NCBI RefSeq assembly: GCF_028283685.1
Contig: NZ_JAPWKF010000005.1
Coordinates: 124,001 to 188,000, forward strand
Length of the DNA: 64,000 bases
Source of the DNA: Edaphobacter sp.
GTDB taxonomy: Bacteria; Acidobacteriota; Terriglobia; Terriglobales; Acidobacteriaceae
Direction: 5' to 3'
Shown: piece after piece, positions 26,867 to 36,891 of the stretch
Position numbering within the stretch: position 1 is the first letter of the stretch
Layout of the letters: the number at the start of each line of letters is the position of its first letter
Translations under genes and position numbers: made by a program
Notes under the pieces: generated by a model
Seen by the model: the letters and a program-made list of their open reading frames with translations, nothing else
Database searches by the model: none
What the model was told of the DNA's origin: nothing

Positions 26867-27877
26867 TCAGCCGCCGCCGAAAAGCCGTTTGAAGAAATGT
26901 CCGATGGAGTGAAAAATATTGCCAGCCGACGGGGCTGGCGGGGGTGGAGGAGCCTCCGCACGCACGCCCGTTGTGCTATCCGGTGCTGCACCAGCAGGCT
27001 GTGCCGCGCTGCTCGAAGACGGCTGTCCTGCGTTGCCGAAGACCGGCGCGGTAGGCGGAGCTCCGTCGCTTCCTGTCGCCTTGCCATTGGCGGCAGTGTC
27101 GTAGCTCATCGTGGTTGAGACCTGGGCATGCACCTGGCCGGGCGGCGTCGGTGGCAAGGAACTCGCCGGTGATAACCCGGCGCTGACCGCAGCAGGGAAG
27201 GGATGCTGCTCCACGACCGTCTTCGTCGCGATCTCACTCCCGGGGTGCGCCGCGTTTGCGCCGGTTACGCCCGCTTCGGCGACGGATACCACAGGCTCAG
27301 CCGGGCATCCGCACGGCTCGCTCTCGTGGTCGACGACCTCTTTCAGGCTGCCGTGCTCAAACAGCAGATGCTGCCCGGCATGGACCTCGTAGCTGGCCTC
27401 GCCAAATTGATCGGCCACAGTCATAACCGGTGCCGCTGCGCCACGGTTCTCCACGCAGGTATCTCCGTTGCGCGCCACACGAACCCGCAGGTCGAGCACA
27501 CCGGCCGACTTCAGCGTGAAGCGCAGATCCGGAGTCATCAGAACATCATTCTCCGTAGCTCGAGTGGTAACCTCGACGGCGCCACGGTCAAGCGCCAGCA
27601 GCAGGGGAGTCTCTGTCGTTGCCTTTCCCGCGGTGACATGCAGTCCGCTGGTGGCGCATACGCGTATCGAGCCTCCGCGATTCAGCGTGATCTCAGCCGT
27701 CCGGTCCTTTGCCGTTACCGTGGAGGCTCCACGCAGAACCGCGCGTCCGTTGGTGACTTCAAGCGCACCGGAGACTGTCGCGTCGCTGATTCCCACCGTG
27801 CCGATCGTCTGCTGCGCCATTGCAGGCCAGCTCGAGCACACGCAAAGAGCACTTACCGTCATCAGCGTTCGACGCAT
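26867..27877 (-). CDS. Secreted FecR-like protein with proline-rich tail
   Basis: A 336-residue protein with a signal peptide (RRTLMTVSALCVCSSWPAMA). The mature N-terminal half resembles a FecR-type beta-rich domain (GRAVLRGASTVTAKDRTAEI; DRGAVEVTTRATEND). A Cys motif EPCGCPAEP follows, then a long Pro/Ala/Ser-rich linker and a short C-terminal amphipathic helix with basic face (IFHSIGHFFKRLFGGG). No TonB or sigma factor genes are nearby, so the FecR signalling role is not implied. The ATG at 27877 fits the signal peptide; a TTG lies three codons earlier. It is 16 bases downstream of trpG, same strand. Confidence 0.6.
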   Translation of the reverse strand: MRRTLMTVSALCVCSSWPAMAQQTIGTVGISDATVSGALEVTNGRAVLRGASTVTAKDRTAEITLNRGGSIRVCATSGLHVTAGKATTETPLLLALDRGAVEVTTRATENDVLMTPDLRFTLKSAGVLDLRVRVARNGDTCVENRGAAAPVMTVADQFGEASYEVHAGQHLLFEHGSLKEVVDHESEPCGCPAEPVVSVAEAGVTGANAAHPGSEIATKTVVEQHPFPAAVSAGLSPASSLPPTPPGQVHAQVSTTMSYDTAANGKATGSDGAPPTAPVFGNAGQPSSSSAAQPAGAAPDSTTGVRAEAPPPPPAPSAGNIFHSIGHFFKRLFGGG

Positions 27878-27893
27878 GCCAGCCAAGTCCCAC

Positions 27894-28481
27894 CTACATC
27901 TTCAGGAAGTTTGCAATGATCTCTTTGCCGTGCGAGGTCAACACACTCTCGGGGTGAAACTGCACGCCTTCAATGGGCAGCTCGCGATGCCGCAGGCCCA
28001 TGATCGTCTCTTCGCCCGTCACCGGGTCCGTTGTGCGCGCCGAAACCTCAAGCTCGGGTGGAAGTCCTTTTGGGCTCACAATCAGCGAGTGATAGCGGGT
28101 GCAGGTCATCCGCAGCGGAATACCGGCAAAGATCGTCCGGCCGTCGTGGTCCACTTCACTCGTCTTGCCATGCATCAGCTTCGGAGCGCGAATCACATCG
28201 CCGCCAAAGGCTGCGCCGATTGCCTGATGCCCCAGGCAGACGCCCAGAATCGGCACTCGCTTCTCGCTTCTGGCGAAATGCTTGATCAAATCCATGCTGA
28301 TGCCCGCATCCTGCGGCGTGCATGGTCCCGGCGAGATCAGAATCCGGTCCGGATTCAGCGCCTCCACCTCTTCGGGCGTTAGCTCGTCGTTGCGCTTCAC
28401 GACCATCTCGGCGCCCAGCTCGCCCATATACTGCACCAGGTTGTAGGTAAACGAGTCGTAGTTGTCCAGAACGAAGACCAT
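27894..28481 (-). CDS. trpG: Anthranilate synthase component II (glutamine amidotransferase)
   Basis: A 195-residue class I amidotransferase that supplies ammonia to TrpE; it could also serve PabB. It shows [21 protein letters not shown], the nucleophile loop [21 protein letters not shown] and [14 protein letters not shown] with the catalytic His and Glu. Length is normal. TrpE is encoded on the same strand 460 bases upstream, separated by a small gene on the opposite strand. Confidence 0.93.
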   Translation of the reverse strand: MVFVLDNYDSFTYNLVQYMGELGAEMVVKRNDELTPEEVEALNPDRILISPGPCTPQDAGISMDLIKHFARSEKRVPILGVCLGHQAIGAAFGGDVIRAPKLMHGKTSEVDHDGRTIFAGIPLRMTCTRYHSLIVSPKGLPPELEVSARTTDPVTGEETIMGLRHRELPIEGVQFHPESVLTSHGKEIIANFLKM

Positions 28482-28552
28482 GGCTGGTACGATTCTACGC
28501 TGTGGGCAACGAACTTCGCCTGCGGGCGTCTTATGTATCTGGAGAGTAGGAC

Positions 28553-28828
28553 ATGCAACTGGATCTCAGCCGCTGGAAGCACTTTACCGCCATGGCCCTG
28601 ATCGGCGACGGCATCATGGGCATCATCCACCCCAGCCGCGACGCCAAGGCCTGGCACTACGGCCCGGAGCCGTGGAAGAACCTCATGCAATCGCTCGAAG
28701 ACCGTCCCAACCTCACCCGCGCCATCTCCGCCGCACAGGTCATCGGTGGCGTCCTGTGGGTGCTGCACTCCAGCAGGCAGGATGCGGATGCGAAGACGGT
28801 AGAAGGCGGCTCAAAGAAGCTGGCTTAG
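28553..28828 (+). CDS. Small hypothetical protein between trpE and trpG
   Basis: A 91-residue protein, start ATG at 28553, on the strand opposite to trpE and trpG. It has amphipathic or weakly hydrophobic helices ([19 protein letters not shown] and [18 protein letters not shown]) around [20 protein letters not shown], suggesting a small membrane-associated protein. I do not recognise a named family. Its position interrupts an otherwise standard trpEG order. Confidence 0.6.
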   Translation: MQLDLSRWKHFTAMALIGDGIMGIIHPSRDAKAWHYGPEPWKNLMQSLEDRPNLTRAISAAQVIGGVLWVLHSSRQDADAKTVEGGSKKLA

Positions 28829-28940
28829 AAAAGCCCGCTTAGGAATCGTTTGCGATGTCCTGCGATTTGATCCACGCATAAAGAGCGAGAGGTTATACCC
28901 GTGCAGGGGCGTCTCCCGGCCACTGTGGGAGCGACGGCAA

Positions 28941-30468
28941 CTAGCCCCGCGCGCGTTCGATCGCTCTTACAACTGCCTTGGCCTTGTTAACCGACTCCTC
29001 GTACTCCTTGATCGGAACCGAGTCAGCGACCACGCCGCCGCCGGACTGGATGTGTCCCTGAGGCCCGTTCATGTAGAGCGTGCGAATTGCGATGCACGAG
29101 TCGAGATTGCCGCTGAAATCTGCGTAGAGCACGCTGCCGCCATAGACACCGCGCCGCGACGGTTCCATCTCCTCGATAATCTCCATCGCGCGAACCTTTG
29201 GAGCGCCACTGAGCGTTCCGGCAGGGAAACACGCCCGGAACGCATCGATGGGAGCCAAACCGTCCTTGAGCCGGCCCTCGAGCGCGCTCACCAGATGCAT
29301 CACATGGCTGTAGCGTTCGACGAACATCAGATCCTTCACCTTCACGCTGCCGAACTCACTGACGCGGCCCACATCATTGCGTCCCAGGTCGACCAGCATG
29401 ATGTGCTCCGCGCGTTCCTTCTCATCGGCGCGAAGCTCCGCCTCCACGCGGCGATCCTCGACTTCGTCCGCTGCGCGGGGACGAGTCCCGGTCGATCGGC
29501 CGGTACTCCACCTCACGGCCATGCACGCGCACCAGAAGCTCCGGCGAGGACCCAACGATGTGATGCGCCGCAGGCTTCTTCGCGCCCTTTGGCTCATCCA
29601 GACCAAACCGCAGGAAGTACATGTACGGCGAAGGGTTCACGATGCGCAGTGCGCGATAGATCTCGAAGGCATCCACACCCGGCACGCAATCGAAGCGTTG
29701 CGAGAGGACGCACTGAAAGACGTCACCGGCAGCGATGTACTCCTTTGCCTTCTCCACCGAACGCAGGAACTTTGCCTTTGGCGTTCTGTATTCGAGCTTC
29801 AGTTTGCCCAGAGGCTTGTGCTTCCTGATCGTGGGCAGAGGAGCTGCAAGGCGCTTCTCCAGGCGATTCAGCCGCTTCACCGCGCGCGCATAGGCTCCCT
29901 CGCGCTTTTCGCGGGACAGGTCGGTGGTTACGATCAAGTGGATCTCTTTCTTCACATGATCGAAGGCCAGCACCTGGTCGAAGAACATCAGGCACGCATC
30001 CGGCACGCCCAGCTCGTCCTTCGTCGTCTCAGGCAGCTTCTCGATCTGCCGCACCACGTCATACGAGAAGAAGCCCACGGCGCCGGCAGTAAACGGAGGC
30101 AGCCCCGACAGTTTGGCAGGCTTATGTCCGCTCAGAGCTTTCTTCAACTCGCTGAAGATGTCGCCGGTAAACGCAGCCGTCTTGCGCCCTTCGCGAACCG
30201 TGATCTGGTCGCCGCGCGAGACCATCTTCTTGTACGGCTCGATGCCGATGAAGGTATAGCGCCCGACATGCTCGCCGCCTTCGACCGACTCCAGCAGGAA
30301 CGCCTCCGGCTCTTCCGCCGCGATCCGTAGAAACGCCGAGACCGGCGTCTCCAGGTCGGCCGCCACCGTCCGGTAGACCGGAACCAGGGTATGCGTGCGG
30401 GAAAGCTTCAGAAAATCGCGCTCTTGAGGCAGGGAATTCGGAGTCGAAGGCATGGCTTCCTTCATCAT
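28941..30468 (-). pseudogene. trpE: Anthranilate synthase component I, frameshifted
   Basis: TrpE makes anthranilate from chorismate. The N-terminal 330 residues ([72 protein letters not shown]) run in one frame to VEYRPI. The C-terminal part ([53 protein letters not shown]) runs in another. One extra base at about 29492 (T on the plus strand) separates them; without it the join reads RPIAGTRPRA, the conserved TrpE sequence, and the protein has about 508 residues. Since everything else is intact, a sequencing error is the likely cause; a true null would make the strain a tryptophan auxotroph unless another copy exists. Confidence 0.88.
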
Positions 30469-30542
30469 ACCCGTGGTATCTCTGCCTCTGGAACCTGTTC
30501 ACCCCGAGTAGCAAAAGTGTTCGCTGTGCCGCTTTTTCCTGT

Positions 30543-30572
30543 TTGCTTCGGCAGTTTCGAACGTCCTATACT
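30543..30572 (+). promoter_or_regulatory. Putative sigma-70-type promoter for the glutamate dehydrogenase gene
   Basis: TTGCTT at 30543-30548 and TATACT at 30567-30572 with an 18-base spacer, about 95 bases upstream of the coding start. Confidence 0.45.
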
Positions 30573-30589
30573 CCGTGAGGTTTTGGCCA

Positions 30590-30601
30590 CAGACCGGTCT
30601 G
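30590..30601. promoter_or_regulatory. Perfect 12-base palindrome, candidate operator
   Basis: CAGACCGGTCTG lies about 18 bases downstream of the predicted -10 box, so a bound repressor would sit on the early transcribed region of the dehydrogenase gene. Confidence 0.35.
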
Positions 30602-30668
30602 GCCAGGCTTCGTTGCAATCGTGGCCGGAGAACCGCTGGAAATCCCAGCGATACCGTAAGAGGAATCA

Positions 30669-31938
<1,270 letters not shown>

Positions 31939-31956
31939 ACGGTCACTGGTTCCACG

Positions 31957-32000
31957 ACGGCTCGCGAGGGAATGAAGCCGTTACCCCTCGCGAGCCGTTT
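31957..32000 (+). terminator. Hairpin terminator after the glutamate dehydrogenase gene
   Basis: Perfect 14-base arms (ACGGCTCGCGAGGG/CCCTCGCGAGCCGT) with a 14-base loop, followed by TTTATCTT. The remaining 236 bases up to pgsA show no gene. Confidence 0.75.
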
Positions 32001-32236
32001 ATCTTGCCTGCGCTTCCACTCCGTGCCGGTCGTCGACAAGTTCCGCGGGGCGATAGTCGACGCCGAGAAGGCGGCAGCGAAGAAGCAACCCTGATTTCTG
32101 TAAAGCCCTTTCTGTCTTCTGCCTCTTGCGTCTCATCGATGAGGGTCTTGGCCACCGCAATTCAAACGTTCAAGCTCCCGCTGTGGCAGAATGACAGTGT
32201 CCGCTCCTGTGCGACGGAGCGATGGTTTCCGCGCCG

Positions 32237-32944
32237 ATGAACCTGCCTAACTCCATCACGCTGAGCCGGATCGCAGCGATTCCGCTGTTGCTCTGGATAC
32301 TCTCCTCCGCCTTCCCCCTTCAGGGGCACGGGCAGGTAGGGCTGCGTGGCGGTGAGCAGGAGATCATCGCATCGCTCATCTTTATTCTTGCCGCCATCAC
32401 CGACGGCGTCGACGGCTATCTCGCTCGTAAGCGCGGCCAGATCACCACGATGGGCATGCTGCTTGATCCGCTGGCCGATAAGCTCATGGTTTCAGCGGCA
32501 TATATCGTGCTCGTGGCCTACAATCCGCGCATCGTGCCGCCGTGGATCGCCGTGCTCGTCATCGGCCGCGAGTTTCTGGTCTCTGGCCTGCGTTCCATCG
32601 CTGCCACGGAGGGCTTCACCATTGAGGCCTCAGAGATCGGCAAGCTGAAGACCGTCATCCAGATCGTCTCCGTCGTCGCAGCCATTCTCGCGCATCGCTG
32701 GGACTACTGGATCTGGTTCCCGAGCTTCCACGGCGGCTTCGTCATCGGCGTTCGTTTCATCGCGCTGACGGCGATCTATTGGATGACCATTGTCTCCATC
32801 ATCTCGGCGATCGACTACTTCGTCGGTTTCTGGAAGAAGATCGACCGTGCAAGCGAGACCAAGCGCAAGCGCCGCAGCTTCGTCCTCAGCCGGAAGGCCA
32901 AGCCTTCGCAGCCCTCGTCGGAGCATCCTTCTCGCATCTCGTAA
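32237..32944 (+). CDS. pgsA: CDP-diacylglycerol--glycerol-3-phosphate 3-phosphatidyltransferase
   Basis: PgsA makes phosphatidylglycerophosphate, the first committed step to phosphatidylglycerol and cardiolipin, in the inner membrane. The CDP-alcohol phosphotransferase signature DG-x2-AR-x8-G-x3-D-x3-D is exact (DGYLARKRGQITTMGMLLDP then LAD). Four to six membrane helices are visible. The ATG at 32237 (NLPNSITLSRIAAIPLLLW) is the homologous start; another ATG lies five codons earlier. The last 30 residues are a basic, Ser-rich cytoplasmic tail (SETKRKRRSFVLSRKAK) longer than in E. coli PgsA. Confidence 0.92.
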   Translation: MNLPNSITLSRIAAIPLLLWILSSAFPLQGHGQVGLRGGEQEIIASLIFILAAITDGVDGYLARKRGQITTMGMLLDPLADKLMVSAAYIVLVAYNPRIVPPWIAVLVIGREFLVSGLRSIAATEGFTIEASEIGKLKTVIQIVSVVAAILAHRWDYWIWFPSFHGGFVIGVRFIALTAIYWMTIVSIISAIDYFVGFWKKIDRASETKRKRRSFVLSRKAKPSQPSSEHPSRIS

Positions 32945-32953
32945 GCGACAGGC

Positions 32954-34489
32954 TTACTGCAGGATCGGTATCCCGCCCAGCGCGCCTGCAATTCGTGCCT
33001 TCCACTCCGCCGGGCCAGTCTGGTGTACGCTCACGCCCTTAGAATCCACGGCCACCGTCACCGGCATATCGACGACCACAAACTCATAGATCGCCTCCAT
33101 ACCCAGATCGCCGAAGCCCAGCAGCTTGGAGCTGCGGATCGCCTTCGAGACGAGATACGCTGCTCCACCGACCGCCATCAGATACACTGCGCCGAACTCC
33201 TCGATGGCATCGATTGCCACCTGTCCCCGCTCGGCCTTGCCCACCATGCCCAGCAGGCCGGTCTGCTCCAGCATCTGACGCGTGAACTTGTCCATGCGGG
33301 TCGCTGTCGTCGGCCCTGCAGGCCCAACGGCCTCTTCCCGCACGGCGTCTACAGGCCCCACATAGTAGATAAATCGATTGGTGAAATCCACGGGAAGCTT
33401 CTCGCCACGGTTCAGCATGTCGGTCATGCGCTTGTGTGCCGCATCGCGCCCCGTCAGCAGCTTGCCGTTCAGCAGCAGAACCTCGCCAGGCTTCCACGTC
33501 TTAACCTCTTCGCGAGTGACCGTGTCGAGATCAACCCGCCTCGCACTCGATGTGTCGTAGGTCAGCTCTGGCCAGATCTCGAGCGAAGGCGGCTCCAGGG
33601 CCACCGGGCCGGATCCATCGAGGTGGAAGTGCACATGCCGTGTCGCCGCGCAGTTCGGAATCATCGCAATCGGCAGGTTTGCCGCATGTGTTGGGTAATC
33701 CTGAATCTTGATGTCGAGCACGGTCGTCAGACCGCCCAGCCCCTGCGCTCCAATGCCCAGCTGGTTGATCTTGTTATACAGCTCGATGCGAAGCTCTTCG
33801 ATCTTGTTCTGCGGTCCGCGTGCGATCAGCTCCTGCATGTCGATCGGGTCCATCAAGGACTCTTTCGCCATCAGCATCGCTTTCTCGGCTGTGCCGCCGA
33901 TACCGATCCCCAGCATGCCCGGAGGGCACCAGCCCGCGCCCATCGTTGGTACGGTCTTTAGCACCCACTCCACGATCGAGTCCGACGGATTCAGCATGGC
34001 AAACTTCGACTTCGCCTCCGAGCCGCCGCCCTTGGCCGCGACAGTGACGTCGACAGCGCCACCCGGCACCATCTCCACCGAGACCACGGCTGGGGTGTTG
34101 TCGCCCGTGTTCTTACGCGAAAACGCCGGATCGGCCAGAATGCTGGCCCGCAGCTTGTTGTCGGGCAGCATGTAAGCTTGGCGCGTGCCCTCGTCCACCA
34201 TCTGCTGCACGGTCTTCAGAGGCTTGCCATCGTTTTCCCACTGCGCCTCCATGCCGATCTTCACAAACGCCGTCACGATGCCGGTGTCCTGGCAGACGGG
34301 GCGGTGACCTTCGGCGCACATACGCGAGTTGATCAGGATCTGTGCCATCGCGTCCTTGGCGGCAGCAGATTGCTCCAGCTCGTAGGCCCGCGTCAGGTTC
34401 GTGATGAAGTCCTCGGGGTGGTAATAGCTGATGTATTGCAGCGCATCCGCGACAGACTGGATGAAATCGGCTTGCTTGATGGTGGCCAT
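32954..34489 (-). CDS. Fumarate hydratase class I (iron-sulfur type)
   Basis: A 511-residue single-chain fumarase interconverting fumarate and malate in the TCA cycle. The N-terminal Fe hydro-lyase domain shows HRPVCQDTGIVTAF, AAKGGGSEAKSKFAML and GAGWCPPGMLGIGIGG; NCAATRHVHFHLDG follows. The three cysteines in VCQ, WCP and NCA are placed as the 4Fe-4S ligands. The C-terminal beta domain has LLTGRDAAHKRM, YYVGPVDAV, GPTTATRMDKF and GFGDLGMEAIYEF. It is divergent from the aspartase-like gene, with about 125 bases between starts. Such enzymes are oxygen sensitive. Confidence 0.93.
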   Translation of the reverse strand: MATIKQADFIQSVADALQYISYYHPEDFITNLTRAYELEQSAAAKDAMAQILINSRMCAEGHRPVCQDTGIVTAFVKIGMEAQWENDGKPLKTVQQMVDEGTRQAYMLPDNKLRASILADPAFSRKNTGDNTPAVVSVEMVPGGAVDVTVAAKGGGSEAKSKFAMLNPSDSIVEWVLKTVPTMGAGWCPPGMLGIGIGGTAEKAMLMAKESLMDPIDMQELIARGPQNKIEELRIELYNKINQLGIGAQGLGGLTTVLDIKIQDYPTHAANLPIAMIPNCAATRHVHFHLDGSGPVALEPPSLEIWPELTYDTSSARRVDLDTVTREEVKTWKPGEVLLLNGKLLTGRDAAHKRMTDMLNRGEKLPVDFTNRFIYYVGPVDAVREEAVGPAGPTTATRMDKFTRQMLEQTGLLGMVGKAERGQVAIDAIEEFGAVYLMAVGGAAYLVSKAIRSSKLLGFGDLGMEAIYEFVVVDMPVTVAVDSKGVSVHQTGPAEWKARIAGALGGIPILQ

Positions 34490-34614
34490 GGCACCATCAT
34501 TTTAGGGGCTGCTAATGACGATTGTCGCCGTACATCGCCGTGTTTGCGCGGTTATCGAAAGCAGCCAATCGTGGTGCCTTCCGCATCATCTAACGTTTCA
34601 GAGGCTTGAAGAGC

Positions 34615-36015
34615 ATGTCGAAGATGCGTAGCGAAACAGATTCTCTTGGAGCAGTCGAAGTTCCCGCAGACGCCCTCTACGGCGCCCAGACGGCTCGTGC
34701 CGTCGATAACTTTCCCATCAGCGGTATGAAGGCCAGCCCCTTCCTCATCCGCGCCCTCGCAATGATAAAACTCGCGGCGGCGGAGGCCAACCAGGAGCTT
34801 GGCCTGATCACCCCGGAGCAGGGAAGCGCCATCGCACAGGCGGCGCAGGAGATCCTCGACGGGAAATACCACGAACACTTCGTCGTTGACGTCTTCCAGG
34901 CCGGAGCTGGCGTCAGCCTGCACATGAACACCAACGAGGTGATCGCCAACCGCGCCGGACAGATCCTCGGCGAGCCGCTAGGCAGCTACAAGAAGCTCCA
35001 TCCCAACGACCACGTCAACTACGGCCAGTCGACTAATGACGTCTTCCCCACGGCCATGCGTCTCTCGGCCCTGCTTGCGCTCGAAGATCTGTACCCCATC
35101 CTTGACTCTCTGGCGTCGAGCTTTTCTGCCAAGGCAGACGAGTTCAAAGACATCCTTAAGGCGGGCCGGACCCACATGCAGGATGCGGTGCCTGTAACCC
35201 TTGGCCAGGAGTTTGCCGCCTACGCTGTCGCCGTCAAAGAGGCCTCTGCGAGTATCCGGCGCAATGCGGTCACTCTGCACTCGCTTGGCCTCGGAGGTTC
35301 GGCCGTCGGCACCGGCCTCAACACCCATCCCGAGTACCGTGCGAAGGCCGTGGCGAAGCTCGCCAGGCTCGCAAAGCTCGAACTGCACCCCTCCTACGAC
35401 CTTCGTTACGCCATGCAGTCCTGCTCTCCGATGGCCGATGTCTCCGGAGCCCTGCGCGGGCTCGCGCTCGAGATGATTCGCATCTCCAATGATCTACGGC
35501 TTCTGTCCTCCGGCCCCAACACCGGCTTCAATGAGATTCATCTACCCAGCCTGCAGCCCGGCTCCAGCATTATGCCCGGCAAGGTCAACCCCGTGCTGCC
35601 CGAACTGATGGCGATGGTCGCCTTCCAGGTTGTCGGTAACGATACTGCAACCGCGATGGCCGTACAGGCTGGCCAGCTGGAACTGAACGTCATGATGCCG
35701 GCGATGGCCCACAACACGCTCGAATCCATCACGATCCTCACCAGCACCCTGCGCCAGCTCGATCGCCACTGCATTCGCGGAATCACCGCCAACCGGGATC
35801 GCACCAGCTTTTATGCCGCCAGCACCATCGCCCTGGCGACGGCGCTCAATCCATATATTGGCTATCGCAAGGCGGCGGAGCTGGTGAAAGAATCGGTCGC
35901 CTCTGGCCGATCCATCGTCGAGCTCGCCCGTGAGAAAAAACTCCTCAGCGAGGAGCAGATCGCAGAAATTCTCGACCCAAAGAATATGACCGAGCCGCAT
36001 GCCAGGATCTCCTGA
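34615..36015 (+). CDS. aspA: Aspartase/fumarase superfamily lyase, probably aspartate ammonia-lyase
   Basis: A 466-residue homotetrameric-type lyase. The superfamily signature GSSIMPGKVNPV is followed by LPEL, and GAGVSLHMNTNEVIANRAG, HPNDHVNYGQSTNDVFP, GRTHMQDAVPVTLGQEF and ITANRDRTSFY are present. NPVLPE, NMNTNEV-like and MQDAVPVTLGQEF resemble aspartase more than class II fumarase (which has NPTQCE), so the reaction is probably aspartate to fumarate plus ammonia; fumC is the alternative. The neighbour on the other strand is class I fumarase, which suits production of fumarate here. The ATG at 34615 follows GAGG; TTG at 34606 is less likely. A hairpin overlaps its 3' end. Confidence 0.85.
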   Translation: MSKMRSETDSLGAVEVPADALYGAQTARAVDNFPISGMKASPFLIRALAMIKLAAAEANQELGLITPEQGSAIAQAAQEILDGKYHEHFVVDVFQAGAGVSLHMNTNEVIANRAGQILGEPLGSYKKLHPNDHVNYGQSTNDVFPTAMRLSALLALEDLYPILDSLASSFSAKADEFKDILKAGRTHMQDAVPVTLGQEFAAYAVAVKEASASIRRNAVTLHSLGLGGSAVGTGLNTHPEYRAKAVAKLARLAKLELHPSYDLRYAMQSCSPMADVSGALRGLALEMIRISNDLRLLSSGPNTGFNEIHLPSLQPGSSIMPGKVNPVLPELMAMVAFQVVGNDTATAMAVQAGQLELNVMMPAMAHNTLESITILTSTLRQLDRHCIRGITANRDRTSFYAASTIALATALNPYIGYRKAAELVKESVASGRSIVELAREKKLLSEEQIAEILDPKNMTEPHARIS

Positions 36016-36034
36016 CGAACGGCTCGGTCGCGAT
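35988..36034 (+). terminator. Possible terminator overlapping the lyase 3' end
   Basis: Ten-base perfect arms (GACCGAGCCG at 35988-35997, CGGCTCGGTC at 36020-36029) with a 22-base loop, followed after GCGATG by TTTTT. The left arm lies inside the coding sequence. Confidence 0.4.
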
Positions 36035-36051
36035 GTTTTTGAAGACTGGTC

Positions 36052-36747
36052 TTACTTGATACGGCCGAAGCGATAGACCACGCCCATATTCACGCCCACG
36101 TTGTTCTGGATCGTGCTGCCCCACGTCGAACCGAGGTAGGTCGGGGTCACGCGGAGCGCGAGGTTCGGATACATGTTGTAGTCCAGATTGACGCCAGCCG
36201 AGAAGACCGTGCGCGTCTGCGAATCCCACAGGCCCAGGTTTGCCGCCGGAATGCCCTTCGAACCTGAGTCGAACTTGCCGATACCGGCGCCGACCGTGCC
36301 GAAGACCGTCGCCGCATACTTCTCCTTCTTGTAGAAGCGATACGCCGGACCGACGTTGAAGTAATACTGCGAGATCTGGGGGTTCTGGATGTTGTAGATC
36401 GTATTGCCGACCTTCCCATGACCATACGCTCCGCTCACCTGTCCAAGGATGCCGAACTTCGGGTTCAGGAAGTAGGTGCTGGAGAGGAAGAACGTGACCT
36501 CGTTGTTCTTCTGCAGATTCTCACCGGAGCGGAACCGGAGATAACCGCCGCCGCCAGCAACCTCCCACTTATGTGAGTAGGTGTCCTGGATGGTGCGCTC
36601 GATGCGCGCCCGGCGATTGGCGTTGGTCTCACGGCGTCGGCGGGGTGAGGTGGACTGGGCCTCAAGCGAGGTCACGGCGCTCAAGACAAATACTGCGATC
36701 AAAAGGGTTGCTGCAGACCGCACACTAAACCTGAAACCGAACATCAA
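36052..36747 (-). CDS. Outer-membrane beta-barrel protein
   Basis: A 231-residue protein with a signal peptide (SAATLLIAVFVLSAVTSLEA), a short Arg-rich segment (SPRRRRETNANRRARIERT), then eight or so amphipathic strands alternating polar and aromatic residues (EVAGGGGYLRFRSG; SQYYFNVGPAYRFYKKEKYA; AGVNLDYNMYPNLALRVTP) and a terminal VVYRFGRIK. This is the layout of OmpW/OmpA-type small barrels; I cannot give a specific role. The Arg-rich linker directly after the signal is unusual. Divergent from the cytochrome gene. Confidence 0.8.
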   Translation of the reverse strand: MMFGFRFSVRSAATLLIAVFVLSAVTSLEAQSTSPRRRRETNANRRARIERTIQDTYSHKWEVAGGGGYLRFRSGENLQKNNEVTFFLSSTYFLNPKFGILGQVSGAYGHGKVGNTIYNIQNPQISQYYFNVGPAYRFYKKEKYAATVFGTVGAGIGKFDSGSKGIPAANLGLWDSQTRTVFSAGVNLDYNMYPNLALRVTPTYLGSTWGSTIQNNVGVNMGVVYRFGRIK

Positions 36748-36891
36748 CGATTACTCCTGCACATGCTGGGCTCTTGCTATGGTGGAACTTGGGCTGGCGG
36801 CCGGAAAATCCGCAGCCACCTCTTATTAGAACATCCACGGCGGTCCTCTGAGTGCGTTTCGGGGCGAATCGCGCTCAAGGAGTAGAGATTC

